NCBI GenBank assembly: GCA_903825395.1
Contig: CAIKAF010000006.1
Coordinates: 62,001-126,000, forward strand
Origin: an uncultured Flavobacteriales bacterium
Lineage (GTDB): Bacteria; Bacteroidota; Bacteroidia; CAIKAF01
Direction of reading: 5' to 3'
Length of the DNA stretch: 64,000 nucleotides
The notes under the pieces are model-generated. The model had not been told where the DNA came from and did not search any database. It saw only the letters and a list, made by a program, of their open reading frames with translations. Position numbers and translations under genes: made by a program. Positions 34,101 through 42,268 of this stretch are shown piece after piece. Numbering within the stretch: position 1 is the stretch's first letter; each line of letters begins with the position of its first letter.

Positions 34101-35430
34101 CTTTGGAGAAACCACCATCGCCCTACTTACTCCCTGCTATTGGAAGGGGCGGAGTACTGGAACCCCGCTGGACGACAAAGGCCACAACAAAGGAGACAAC
34201 TGGGTGAATAACATTAGCGGCGGTACCTCCTTTGGGAAAGTGCCCAGAACCGGATCGGATGTAAAATTTGCCAACGATGTGGTTGAAGATATGGCATTGG
34301 AAAGCAGCTACAGTTGGGGAACACTTGATTTCAATAATGCCGGCACTAACAATAGCAAACACGTTATTCTAGGCAACTACGACTTAACATTGAAAGCCGT
34401 GGCCGACCGCGACACCAACATCATTAAAACCACCGGTACCGGCAAACTGATTATGCAAGTAGAAAAAGGTGGAACCACGACCTTTCATGTGGGCAACAAA
34501 CGCTACAACCCTCTTACCATTACCAACAACGGAGTTGAAGCCGACAATTTTAAGGTACTGGTGCGCGATGAAATGTACGCCAATGGCAGCAGCGGCACCC
34601 TCTCTGACTTGAAACGCGTGAAAAAGACCTGGGATATTTCCAGAAATTATACCAATTCTGGAACAGGGGTTAACCTCACCTTCACCTGGCTTTCCGACGG
34701 AAGCAGCAATGGAGAAGAAAGCCAAATCATTGCCGCCGCCGACATGGCCTTGTTCCACCACAACGGAAGCGTTTGGATTGAAGAAATGGCCTGTGGAACC
34801 GCTACCGTGAACAACGGTTTACGCACGGTTACCGCCACTGGCTATATGGGTACGTTTTCACCCTTTGGCATTGGAGATGAAAACCAGCCCCTACCCATCG
34901 AACTCTTAGATTTTTCAGCCGATTGCCAAAGCGGATACCCTACATTTGAATGGACTACCGCCACAGAAACCAACAACAGCCATTTTAATCTTCAGCAGTC
35001 CAGCAACCTGGAAACATGGACCAACGTCGCTCAAATCACTGGAGCCGGATTTAGCTCAACCCCTAAGTCCTACACCCACAACTACAGCGCGTTTTCTCCG
35101 TCTAAAGGCCTCTATTTCCGATTGAAACAAACCGACTTTGACGGAAAATCCGAATCCTTTGATCCCATTCAATTGGGCTCTTGCCTGGGACTAATCCAAA
35201 CCGATGTGAATGTGTGGCCAAACCCTGCATCCGATCAGTTGGAAATCAGTGGTTTTGATCCGGGATCTATGGCATCCGTAGTAAATGCTTTAGGACAGGA
35301 AGTGGCAAAACTGAACATTGCCTCCGAATTGCCAACCCTCTTAAAGGCCTCCGATCTTCCATCGGGCATGTATGCCATTGTAGGACAAAAGAACGGACAG
35401 CCCATGCAGTTGAAGTGGGTTCGCAAATAA
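31111..35430 (+). CDS. Large T9SS-secreted adhesin-like repeat protein
   Basis: 1439 residues from the ATG at 31111, which starts a signal peptide (MKKCAFIGLIFVWNVALFGQ). The N-terminal domain (SVFGKSVLDPNGDGYVS) occurs in other Bacteroidota surface proteins. The middle holds beta-sandwich-like repeats of the type TISGTSTEPNGTVVEVYKNG/ISGTCAEIGGTEIKVYKNG. Two similar modules of about 68 residues are embedded at 32165-32370 and 33700-33905. A PF18962-type type A sorting domain ends the protein (VWPNPASDQLEISG ... LPSGMYAIVGQ ... LKWVRK). It is exported by T9SS and probably anchored or released at the cell surface. No enzymatic motif seen. Confidence 0.88.
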   Translation: MKKCAFIGLIFVWNVALFGQAGLIYKPSSSVFGKSVLDPNGDGYVSTTSAGYSSTNDGPSYSEHTWIPLPTMENEPHSDLVTGANGGHTDIVNNGTGQSVYVLVKTIGGVDYLMVRFRIGKASTASKGYSLLIDTDGNFGTVVGNNPGFEKEVVLETGTRVGVYTHNGSSTTQDQSYDINQYHHRAIAASSTNGDADYFYDYFVPLSSLNCTTAVRIVGTTITSAQSGISGTVSDFNGIDDKKYGNDRLTLFKAMINSFPTGVTLNDLKTAAYTFPPMKFPAPTVNDGLTTSSTSISGTSTEPNGTVVEVYKNGSTVLGKATVSSNAYTLSGVSGLSQGDKINARTLFHYRSTNASSSGTTLTVGDSTGLRVGMPLSFVSGTGVFASGTTISSITNGTTAILSATPTTPLSSATITGSNKTASDTSNTVVVFAAAACYTAPPTNLVRGDTANPPKYMVKGKYANADGSSIPNNTTVLIRLFRQAEGSGQFIELTSHANYPAPRYVQTDGTWAFVTILSNQELNDAAIYATATLNGCQSTYSSGLLKTSGGPQLTTAPTILTTTVLESATVSRTISIQNNAASTAILYLYKSGVLIDSTSSWIASGGTGTITYTGFADGDVLISRARSSSANTYLSNNSNSVIVTKSTVQTTPPIITGTYLNGGTSVSGTCAEIGGTEIKVYKNGAILGTTTLSAFGTWTLTGITLATNDVITAYATAPGKTLSAVSNSVTVQASAPAAPTITNSYLAGGDTITGTSAASQVVIVYIDGSPVDTVTANGSGNWISIGLKPKKELYKGAVLHATVLTNGIESPISNTKTVGGVDSYSIEIRSAGALLHEPNINLTSGIDFQVEIRALNLPEYTSAASASSSGTTITVASVTGLDTGMVVKVSAGTGSFLPGTKVVSINVGNNTFVVSKTPTTALSSATVKGAKVLSGYTSPVNLSSTKPILLFTGAGQSFVSGHLGYNGLPNNDTVTVALGGNGSGIPLRVTNPDDPTAFGETTIALLTPCYWKGRSTGTPLDDKGHNKGDNWVNNISGGTSFGKVPRTGSDVKFANDVVEDMALESSYSWGTLDFNNAGTNNSKHVILGNYDLTLKAVADRDTNIIKTTGTGKLIMQVEKGGTTTFHVGNKRYNPLTITNNGVEADNFKVLVRDEMYANGSSGTLSDLKRVKKTWDISRNYTNSGTGVNLTFTWLSDGSSNGEESQIIAAADMALFHHNGSVWIEEMACGTATVNNGLRTVTATGYMGTFSPFGIGDENQPLPIELLDFSADCQSGYPTFEWTTATETNNSHFNLQQSSNLETWTNVAQITGAGFSSTPKSYTHNYSAFSPSKGLYFRLKQTDFDGKSESFDPIQLGSCLGLIQTDVNVWPNPASDQLEISGFDPGSMASVVNALGQEVAKLNIASELPTLLKASDLPSGMYAIVGQKNGQPMQLKWVRK

Positions 35431-35434
35431 CCCG

Positions 35435-37666
35435 CTATTCGGCTACTGAGGTGGCAGCCAAAACAATGGTCTGAAGGGCTCGAACAACATGAAATTCTGG
35501 CTCACCGCCCAATGCATGCTTTAGCTCAGTTAAGTTCAAGTTCTTGTTTTGGTAAGCAATGCTCAACCAACTGCGCTGTTCGGGAGTAATAAATAAATCG
35601 CCTTCGTTCATTTGCCCGGAAGCCACTGCCTTTGCTAAATGGTTCCAAATGGTAGATTCTACAAAACCGCGCTCGGCCGCAATTTCAGCGATGCTTTTGC
35701 CCGCTTGGTACAACTTCAAGCTTTCTACCACCGTGTTGCCCTTTTCAGCCTTACTTTTAGGCGATTGTTTTTCCCCAGCCTTATTCCCCGCTGCCATTTC
35801 TGCAGCCATGGCTTTCCTCCATTCCGGCTGCACAATGGCATGCAACCGTTGAGGATCTGGTGCAGTACCATTCAATATGGTTTCAACAATGTAGCGGCAG
35901 CGCTGCATGTTTCGAATTTGGGCAAACAGCACTTGATCCAGTGATTCAGCCTCATTCAATACTTTTTTAAATCCCTTTTTGGGATGTTGAATGGCTTTAA
36001 AAATTTCCGTGTTGGCCTCAATCAAGGGGGGTAAAAAATACCCTTCCGCTGCAGAAAGCCGATCCAACAAGGCAGGACTTATTCCCTGCAAGGAAAGGGT
36101 TCTAAGCTGCTGCTGAAAGCGTTCGGCCACCTCCTGAAGCGGATACAGTTTCTCCAACAATCGGCTTCCTAAAGCATAAGATTCAGACAAGGCTGCCTCT
36201 TCGCAGGCTTCTCGAAAATCCCGTATTTCACGAATGCAGCCCAACAGTGAATAGGAACCCATGGCTAAATGCAATGCATAGGCCGTAGAAGCCTCCGTAA
36301 ACATGCTGACCAATTGCTGAGCATCCGGTCGGTTCGACTCAAACTCGGTCAATATTTTGGGTACGGCAATGCCCTTGTTCGGAAAGGGAGAAAGCAATAC
36401 CAATCCATCCAATCCGGTTAAGCGCGACAAAGCCACATAGCTCTGTCCGGAAGCAAAAATATTCTGAACGTCCAAAATGGCTTTTTCGAAGGTCAATCCC
36501 TGGCTTTTGTGGATGGTGATGGCCCAAGCCAAACGCAAGGGAAATTGAGAAAAACTACCAATGACCTCTTCCTTGATGGAACCGGAAGCCGATTCAACGC
36601 TATAGCGAATGTTCTCCCACAAATAGGGCTCTACTTGCAACCGCTGCCCATCTTCCGTTTTTACAAACACCTTGTCTTCAGATAAAGAATACACCCGAGC
36701 CAGCTTTCCATTGTAGTACCTTCCCTCTCCACTCAAGTCGTTTTTTATAAACATGACCTGAGCTCCTTCTTTCAAAATCAAATTTTCCTCACAGGGATAC
36801 ATGCTTTCCGGAAATTCGCCCTTGATGTAGGCCGGATACCGAAATGGTTCTTCCGGAATCGCCCGCAATTCCTGCTCGTTCATGCGCGCCGCCATCCAGT
36901 TGTGGGTGGTTAGGGTAATGTACGATTCGGAATAATCCGGGCTGAACTCAGAGGTATATTTCTGATTCAATCGAGCAATATCCTCGGTGGTCGGTTGATT
37001 GTACCGAAGCCGATTTAACAGAGACACAAACTCCGGATCTGTTTGCCTGTATATTTTATTCAATTCAATATGAACCGGGGGCTGTTCTTGTAAGGCGTGC
37101 GCCTGAAAAAAATAGAGCCCATCCGGATAATAACCTCGGAGTACTTCCCACTCTTCATCTTTAATGACGGGAGGCAACTGCATTAAGTCTCCAATAAAAA
37201 GCACCTGCAGGCCCCCGAAAGGCTGTCTGCTTTTACGCACCCACCTCAGTACCGCATCGATGGCATCAAGGGTGTCAGCACGAAGCATACTTACCTCATC
37301 AATCACCAATAAATCGGCACTTCGAATGGCTTTTCGTTTAACAGCAGCCAGCCGAATTCTACGGGTTAAGGTAGATTGAGTTTCAAATGCATGCGCCCCA
37401 TAAACCACCATATCGCGTTGAGCTGGAATAAATGCACTGAGGGGCAATTGAAATTGGGAATGAAGGGTTACACCTCCGGCATTAAGAGCAGCGATTCCCG
37501 TGGGGGCTGTAATCAATAAGGGTTTGGGCGGATTGGCTTTTATCCGGTGCAAAAAAGTAGTCTTGCCTGTTCCCGCCTTTCCGGTTAAGAAAACATGCCG
37601 TCCTGTTTGATTTAAAAAATATTCCGCTATTCTGGCAGGATCTTCCGTCCCTGTAATCATCGACAT
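35435..37666 (-). CDS. Pif1/RecD-like DNA helicase with C-terminal HTH domain
   Basis: 743 residues. Superfamily 1 helicase with Walker A GKAGTGKTT (29-37), Walker B LLVIDEVSML (Asp123-Glu124), later motifs QLPPVI and AITIHKSQGLTFEKA, and YVALSRLTGLDG. The C-terminal part has a HRDC-like helical region and a helix-turn-helix of the RecQ/HTH_40 kind (SLKLYQAGKSIAEIAAERG). It unwinds DNA 5' to 3', probably in replication or repair, and may act on G-quadruplexes or forked DNA by family analogy. TACCTTTG at 37698-37705, 31 nt upstream of the ATG, is a likely -7 element. The 3' end converges on the T9SS gene with only 4 nt between. Confidence 0.9.
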   Translation of the reverse strand: MSMITGTEDPARIAEYFLNQTGRHVFLTGKAGTGKTTFLHRIKANPPKPLLITAPTGIAALNAGGVTLHSQFQLPLSAFIPAQRDMVVYGAHAFETQSTLTRRIRLAAVKRKAIRSADLLVIDEVSMLRADTLDAIDAVLRWVRKSRQPFGGLQVLFIGDLMQLPPVIKDEEWEVLRGYYPDGLYFFQAHALQEQPPVHIELNKIYRQTDPEFVSLLNRLRYNQPTTEDIARLNQKYTSEFSPDYSESYITLTTHNWMAARMNEQELRAIPEEPFRYPAYIKGEFPESMYPCEENLILKEGAQVMFIKNDLSGEGRYYNGKLARVYSLSEDKVFVKTEDGQRLQVEPYLWENIRYSVESASGSIKEEVIGSFSQFPLRLAWAITIHKSQGLTFEKAILDVQNIFASGQSYVALSRLTGLDGLVLLSPFPNKGIAVPKILTEFESNRPDAQQLVSMFTEASTAYALHLAMGSYSLLGCIREIRDFREACEEAALSESYALGSRLLEKLYPLQEVAERFQQQLRTLSLQGISPALLDRLSAAEGYFLPPLIEANTEIFKAIQHPKKGFKKVLNEAESLDQVLFAQIRNMQRCRYIVETILNGTAPDPQRLHAIVQPEWRKAMAAEMAAGNKAGEKQSPKSKAEKGNTVVESLKLYQAGKSIAEIAAERGFVESTIWNHLAKAVASGQMNEGDLFITPEQRSWLSIAYQNKNLNLTELKHALGGEPEFHVVRALQTIVLAATSVAE

Positions 37667-37741
37667 AATTTTTAATAATCCATACTTCCCTTAGCTTCAA
37701 AGGTAGCCAATTCAAACCTGACTTGCCAGAAATAAACTCGC

Positions 37742-38194
37742 TTAAGGCTGTCCAAAATGCAAGGGATGTTTCCAACCTTGCATTTGAATGATAAAGGGCT
37801 GCCCATTATTCAGGGTGGAAATTTCAAAACGCAGTTGCTGCTTTACTTCACTGCGGCAAGGGTCTTCTCCCCGACCAAGAATTCTTAATGGAATTTGGGG
37901 CGGCATGGATTTCATCATAGATCCATTCCAAATCAACTCTACAGCGACATTCCCGCAGCCTCCGGCCCGGTGCACATCCACCACCAAGCATCGTCCGTCC
38001 AAATAAGCCGAATCTATGCGTAGGGGGAAACCGGGCATTTTGAACAGCTCGTTATCCATTAACCATCCACTTCCACACGAAGGCTTCCGGCCAGATGAAG
38101 CAGGAGGCAGGTTGGAGGCTGTTTCCTTTGAGGTTGTACAGCTCCCCAAAAAAAAGAAAAGGATGAGGGGTAGAAACCAAGGCAATGTTCTCAT
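37742..38194 (-). CDS. Small lipoprotein, unknown function
   Basis: 150 residues. Lipoprotein signal peptide MRTLPWFLPLILFFFLGSC with lipobox LGSC. The mature part has four Cys (CGSGW, GRC, GGCGN, DPC) and a beta-rich core (RLRIDSAYLDGRCLVVDVHRAGGCGNV in pieces), suggesting one or two disulfides in the periplasm. I do not recognise a family with a known function. Its ATG overlaps the ACMSD stop (ATGA), so the two genes form an operon. Confidence 0.7.
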   Translation of the reverse strand: MRTLPWFLPLILFFFLGSCTTSKETASNLPPASSGRKPSCGSGWLMDNELFKMPGFPLRIDSAYLDGRCLVVDVHRAGGCGNVAVELIWNGSMMKSMPPQIPLRILGRGEDPCRSEVKQQLRFEISTLNNGQPFIIQMQGWKHPLHFGQP

Positions 38195-39204
38195 AATTCA
38201 AAGGAATCTGAACTTAGCTTAAGCCAATTCAACGCTGATTTGTGGTAAATTAAAGCTTGGTCGTCCTCAGAAAGCCCCATTTGATCCAAGTATGCCCCAA
38301 TTTCAAGATCGCCTAAAGGAAATGGATAATCAGACCCTAGCATCATTTTTTCTGGACCAATCTGTTCTAAAATATAGCGCGTCAAATCGGCATCGTGGGT
38401 GATTGAATCAACCCAAAACCGACCGAAGGATTCCCGGGGATTTACATTGTTGTCAATAGCAACCAAATCGGGACGGCATTGGAATCCATGTTCCAGGCGA
38501 CCAATGGTTGGAATAAAGGTCCCGCCGGCATGCGCAAAACATACCCTCAACTGTGGCAAGCGTTCAAATACTCCGCTAAAAACCATGCTGGCTGCAGCCC
38601 GAGCCGTTTCGGCAGGCATTCCCACCAGCCAAGGCAACCAATATTTGCTCATATGTTCCTGGCCCATCATATTCCAGGGATGCACCAAAACCGCCAAATC
38701 CAATTCGGCACAGGCCTCAAAAATAGGGAAGATGCGGTCATCGCCCAGATTGATGTCATTGATGTTGGACCCAATCTGTATTCCCGGCAGAGCAAGCTCT
38801 TCTTTTAACCTGCGCAGCTCTTCAATAGCCAACGTGGTATCCTGCATAGGCAAGGTTCCCAAACCGATGTAGTGTTTGGGGTATCTTGCCTGTATTCCGG
38901 CCAAATGATCATTCAAAAATTGAGCAACACGTAAAGTATGTTTCGGCTTTGCCCAGTAACTAAACATGACAGGAACGGTACACACCACTTGAACTTGGGT
39001 TGAATACCTGGCATATTCATCGATTCGAAGTTCTGGATTCCAACAGTTTTCTTGTATTTCCCTGAAAAATGTTTCATCCTTCATCATTCGGGCAGCCCCC
39101 TTTTTATGATGATGCAAACGAATAAATCCTCCGTAGCCAAATTCAGCTGCAAAATCAGGAATATGCTCCGGCAACAAATGGGTATGCATATCAATTTTCA
39201 GCAT
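38191..39204 (-). CDS. 2-amino-3-carboxymuconate-6-semialdehyde decarboxylase (ACMSD)
   Basis: 337 residues, the same size as human ACMSD, in the amidohydrolase superfamily. It decarboxylates ACMS in the kynurenine route of tryptophan breakdown, diverting it from quinolinate and NAD. Conserved: metal site DMHTHLLPEH (His7, His9), FGYGGFIRLHHHKKG, ENCWNPE, TVPVMFSYWAKP, LGTLPMQ, VHPWNM, YWLPWLVGMPAET, CFAHAGG and LGSDYPFPLGD. The ATG at 39204 gives MLKIDMHTH, matching the MKIDIHSH start of the family. No other kynurenine-pathway gene is in the window. TATCTTTG lies 3 nt upstream of the ATG. Confidence 0.92.
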   Translation of the reverse strand: MLKIDMHTHLLPEHIPDFAAEFGYGGFIRLHHHKKGAARMMKDETFFREIQENCWNPELRIDEYARYSTQVQVVCTVPVMFSYWAKPKHTLRVAQFLNDHLAGIQARYPKHYIGLGTLPMQDTTLAIEELRRLKEELALPGIQIGSNINDINLGDDRIFPIFEACAELDLAVLVHPWNMMGQEHMSKYWLPWLVGMPAETARAAASMVFSGVFERLPQLRVCFAHAGGTFIPTIGRLEHGFQCRPDLVAIDNNVNPRESFGRFWVDSITHDADLTRYILEQIGPEKMMLGSDYPFPLGDLEIGAYLDQMGLSEDDQALIYHKSALNWLKLSSDSFEL

Positions 39205-39207
39205 GAA

Positions 39208-39215
39208 CAAAGATA
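39208..39215 (-). promoter_or_regulatory. -7 element next to the ACMSD start
   Basis: TATCTTTG on the minus strand, a perfect TAnnTTTG, ends 3 nt before the ATG. A TTG at 17-23 nt is not seen. If real, the transcript would start at or within the start codon. Confidence 0.4.
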
Positions 39216-39355
39216 GACATTTTGAGCCGGGTAAGGCCATTGCCCTACATTGTCTTAACCTCAATCTGTGTTGAAGAATACGCTTCCATCCACACTACTT
39301 CAAGCATTATGAAGCATCGAAGCTACAAACAAAGTGCTTTCTCTATCTTCGCAGT

Positions 39356-42268
39356 ATGCAGAAATTAGTTTTAGCCCTATTCATATTCAGTGTAGGAGCG
39401 ATATCTGGTCAAACACCTGCCATGAACGCCCATTCCGCCAACCGAATTTGGATAGCCAATACCACCGTTCATTCTGAGCCTGGAATTAGCAATACGGGAA
39501 TCGATGTTTTAATAAAAGATGGCATTATTGAATACGTTGGCTATTCCCCTTCAGACACCTTGAATTGCCTGAAAATTGATGGTCGGGGGCGGCATGTCTA
39601 TGCCGCTTTTATACACCCCTACTTCAGTCCTGGAATTGAGCTGCCAGAAAAAGTAGATGCACCGGGACCCAACCCCGAGTCGGAAAAAGAAGTGTTGGAC
39701 TTATGGCCCAACGATGCGGTACACCCTGAACGATGGTCATGGGAGGCCTGGTTTCCCTCAAAAGAAACGGTAGATGCATGGATGAAAGAGGGCATTGGAT
39801 ATGTTGTTCCCACCCTAACAGATGGACTTATTCAAGGCAGCTTTCCCGCGGTCTCTTTATACGGTCCAAACCAACGCCCCTTGCCCATTAAACTCCATTC
39901 AGCCATCGGTTTTTCTTTTGATAAAGGACGCTCTGTGCAAGATTACCCAAGTTCCTTACCCGGAGCTGCAGCCCTGCTTCGCCAATTCATAGTGGATGCC
40001 AATTATGCAGAAAAACACCCTAAATACATTAAATACCGTCGCTCACTCGATGCTTATCTAACCTTAAAAAATCTTCCCCATTTTGTTCAATCCCCCTCAG
40101 CATGGGATATCCCACTTTGGAAACAGCTTTTCCCCAACCAAAACTTGGTTTTTGTGGAACACGGAGAAGCTTACCGCTTAAGCAGTACCGATTTAAAAAA
40201 AGGCGACCGCTTGCTTTTGTCCTGCCGACTTCCTAGCCTACCTGAAGTCCGAGACCCCCTACTCATCGAAAAATCAGATGTCATTCAATTGAAGGAATGG
40301 GAGCTATTTCCCTCCCTCCCAAAACTATTGAACCAACAGGGTATTGAAATTGCTCTTAATCCAGGGGAAAATCCGGAAGCCTTTAGGAAGGCCTGCGGTA
40401 TATTTTTGCAAAACGGGTTCGACGAGGACAAACTGCTGGAGTCCCTCACCACTAGGCCGGCTGAATGGCTTGGACTTGAAGATCAAATCGGAAAAATTGA
40501 AAAAGGGTTTCGGGCAGGCCTCATCATTACAGCAAATGCGTTGGGCAACCCCGATGGCCTTCAGGTTGAAGCTCTAATTCTAGAGGGAGAACTCAAACGG
40601 ACGTCCGCGTCCTTAAACCGAATACACCTGCAGATGAATCCTGAAGACCCAACTTCAGACTCTCTGGCCTTTGATTTTTTTGAACAGGAAGGCAAACGTT
40701 GGATTGAAATTGAGGGGAAAAAGTATGACCCAGAACGTGAGTCAGCTGGGGCCCTTATTTTCAAATGGGGAACCACACAACAATACATGTATTTCCCAAT
40801 CTGGCAGTCCGGAAAAACAACCCAAACCATACATTTAACATTTATCGATTCTGCCGGAGGAACATCCGTACGGCGCTTTTCCGTCCAGCACCTAAGTCCA
40901 ATTAAAGAAAATATGGACTTGGCTTCCTTTCCCACTAAAGTTTCTATCGATAGGTACTTCCCCATGCATGCCTTTGGATACTCTGGTGACGATAGCCCCA
41001 CCCAAACCGATGTAGTAATCCGATCTGCAACCGTATGGACAGGTCATCCTGCCGCAACGATTGAAGCAGATGTGTACCTAAAAAAAGGCAAAATCTCTGC
41101 TATTGGCAAAGAGCTTAAAGTGCCAGCTGGAACCCTTGAAATTGAAGCTACAGGAAAGCACCTTACCGCAGGAATCATTGATGAACACTCTCACATCGCC
41201 TTGCGTCAGGGAGTCAATGAATCGGGGTCGGCCATTTCGTCTGAAGTGCGAATGAGTGATGGCCTTCGGCCCGATGACCCTGCCGTTTATCGGCAATTGG
41301 CTTCCGGGGTAACTTCAGCTCAACTGCTTCATGGCTCGGCCAATCCCATCGGCGGGCAATCGGCCATTGTACGCATGAAATGGGGCGCTTCACCATCTGA
41401 AATGCTCTTCCCAAATGCCCCCGGATTCATAAAATTTGCCCTGGGTGAAAATGTAAAACAAGCCAATTGGGGCGAACGCTTTACCGTACGCTATCCACAA
41501 ACCCGACTTGGAGTAAAAACCTTTATTCAAGAACAATTTTTAAGGGCACAAAACCCGATACCCGGACCTGTTTCCCTCAGGTATGAAGTCCTAAAAGAAA
41601 TTTTAGCAGGAAAGCGCAACATTACTTGCCATTCCTATGTGGCCAGTGAAATACTGATGTTGATGCATCTGGCCGATTCCCTTGGCTTTAAAGTCCGAAC
41701 CTTTACCCATGTGTTGGAAGGATATAAAGTAGCGAAGGAATTGGCAAAGCATGGAGCGGCAGGATCTACATTTTCAGATTGGTGGGCATACAAAGCCGAG
41801 GTGAACGATGCCATTCCCTACAATGCTACATTGATGCATAAAGCCGGTGTATTAACCGCATTAAATTCCGACGATGAAGCCATGGGGACCAGACTAAACC
41901 TAGAAGCGGCTAAAATGGTTCGATATGGTGGCGTTTCGGAAGCAGAGGCCTGGAATATGGTGACATTAAACCCCGCGAAAATGCTGGGTATCGACCAACG
42001 CGTAGGAAGCATTGAAATTGGTAAGGATGCAGATGTCGTCCTTTGGAATGGTCACCCTATGCTCTCGGCATCGGTACCAGAGATAACCTGGATTGAAGGC
42101 ATAGACTATTATTCCAAAGAACGGCACCAACGTATGATTCAACGGAATAACGCAGAAAAAAAACGATTGATTCCTTTCATTTTAAATGCCATTTCAAAAG
42201 GTGAAAAGCCAACAGAACCCGCCTTCAAATCCTTTAAAACATACCATTGTGAAGACCTTAATCCTTAG
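39356..42268 (+). CDS. Two-domain secreted amidohydrolase-like protein
   Basis: 970 residues with a signal peptide (MQKLVLALFIFSVGAISGQ). It has two amidohydrolase-type modules. The N-terminal one (about 25-400) keeps the fold pattern but not the metal site: the usual H-x-H after the central strand is replaced by FIHPYFS. The C-terminal one (about 545-950) has IIDEHSHIALR with H-x-H, and NPAKMLGIDQRVGSIEIGKDAD. It is likely a periplasmic hydrolase or dipeptidase-like enzyme of the imidazolonepropionase group; substrate unknown. The neighbouring 42249 gene overlaps by 20 nt and is of the same kind, a pairing usual in Bacteroidota. TATCTTCG just before the ATG is a one-mismatch -7 element. Confidence 0.85.
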   Translation: MQKLVLALFIFSVGAISGQTPAMNAHSANRIWIANTTVHSEPGISNTGIDVLIKDGIIEYVGYSPSDTLNCLKIDGRGRHVYAAFIHPYFSPGIELPEKVDAPGPNPESEKEVLDLWPNDAVHPERWSWEAWFPSKETVDAWMKEGIGYVVPTLTDGLIQGSFPAVSLYGPNQRPLPIKLHSAIGFSFDKGRSVQDYPSSLPGAAALLRQFIVDANYAEKHPKYIKYRRSLDAYLTLKNLPHFVQSPSAWDIPLWKQLFPNQNLVFVEHGEAYRLSSTDLKKGDRLLLSCRLPSLPEVRDPLLIEKSDVIQLKEWELFPSLPKLLNQQGIEIALNPGENPEAFRKACGIFLQNGFDEDKLLESLTTRPAEWLGLEDQIGKIEKGFRAGLIITANALGNPDGLQVEALILEGELKRTSASLNRIHLQMNPEDPTSDSLAFDFFEQEGKRWIEIEGKKYDPERESAGALIFKWGTTQQYMYFPIWQSGKTTQTIHLTFIDSAGGTSVRRFSVQHLSPIKENMDLASFPTKVSIDRYFPMHAFGYSGDDSPTQTDVVIRSATVWTGHPAATIEADVYLKKGKISAIGKELKVPAGTLEIEATGKHLTAGIIDEHSHIALRQGVNESGSAISSEVRMSDGLRPDDPAVYRQLASGVTSAQLLHGSANPIGGQSAIVRMKWGASPSEMLFPNAPGFIKFALGENVKQANWGERFTVRYPQTRLGVKTFIQEQFLRAQNPIPGPVSLRYEVLKEILAGKRNITCHSYVASEILMLMHLADSLGFKVRTFTHVLEGYKVAKELAKHGAAGSTFSDWWAYKAEVNDAIPYNATLMHKAGVLTALNSDDEAMGTRLNLEAAKMVRYGGVSEAEAWNMVTLNPAKMLGIDQRVGSIEIGKDADVVLWNGHPMLSASVPEITWIEGIDYYSKERHQRMIQRNNAEKKRLIPFILNAISKGEKPTEPAFKSFKTYHCEDLNP

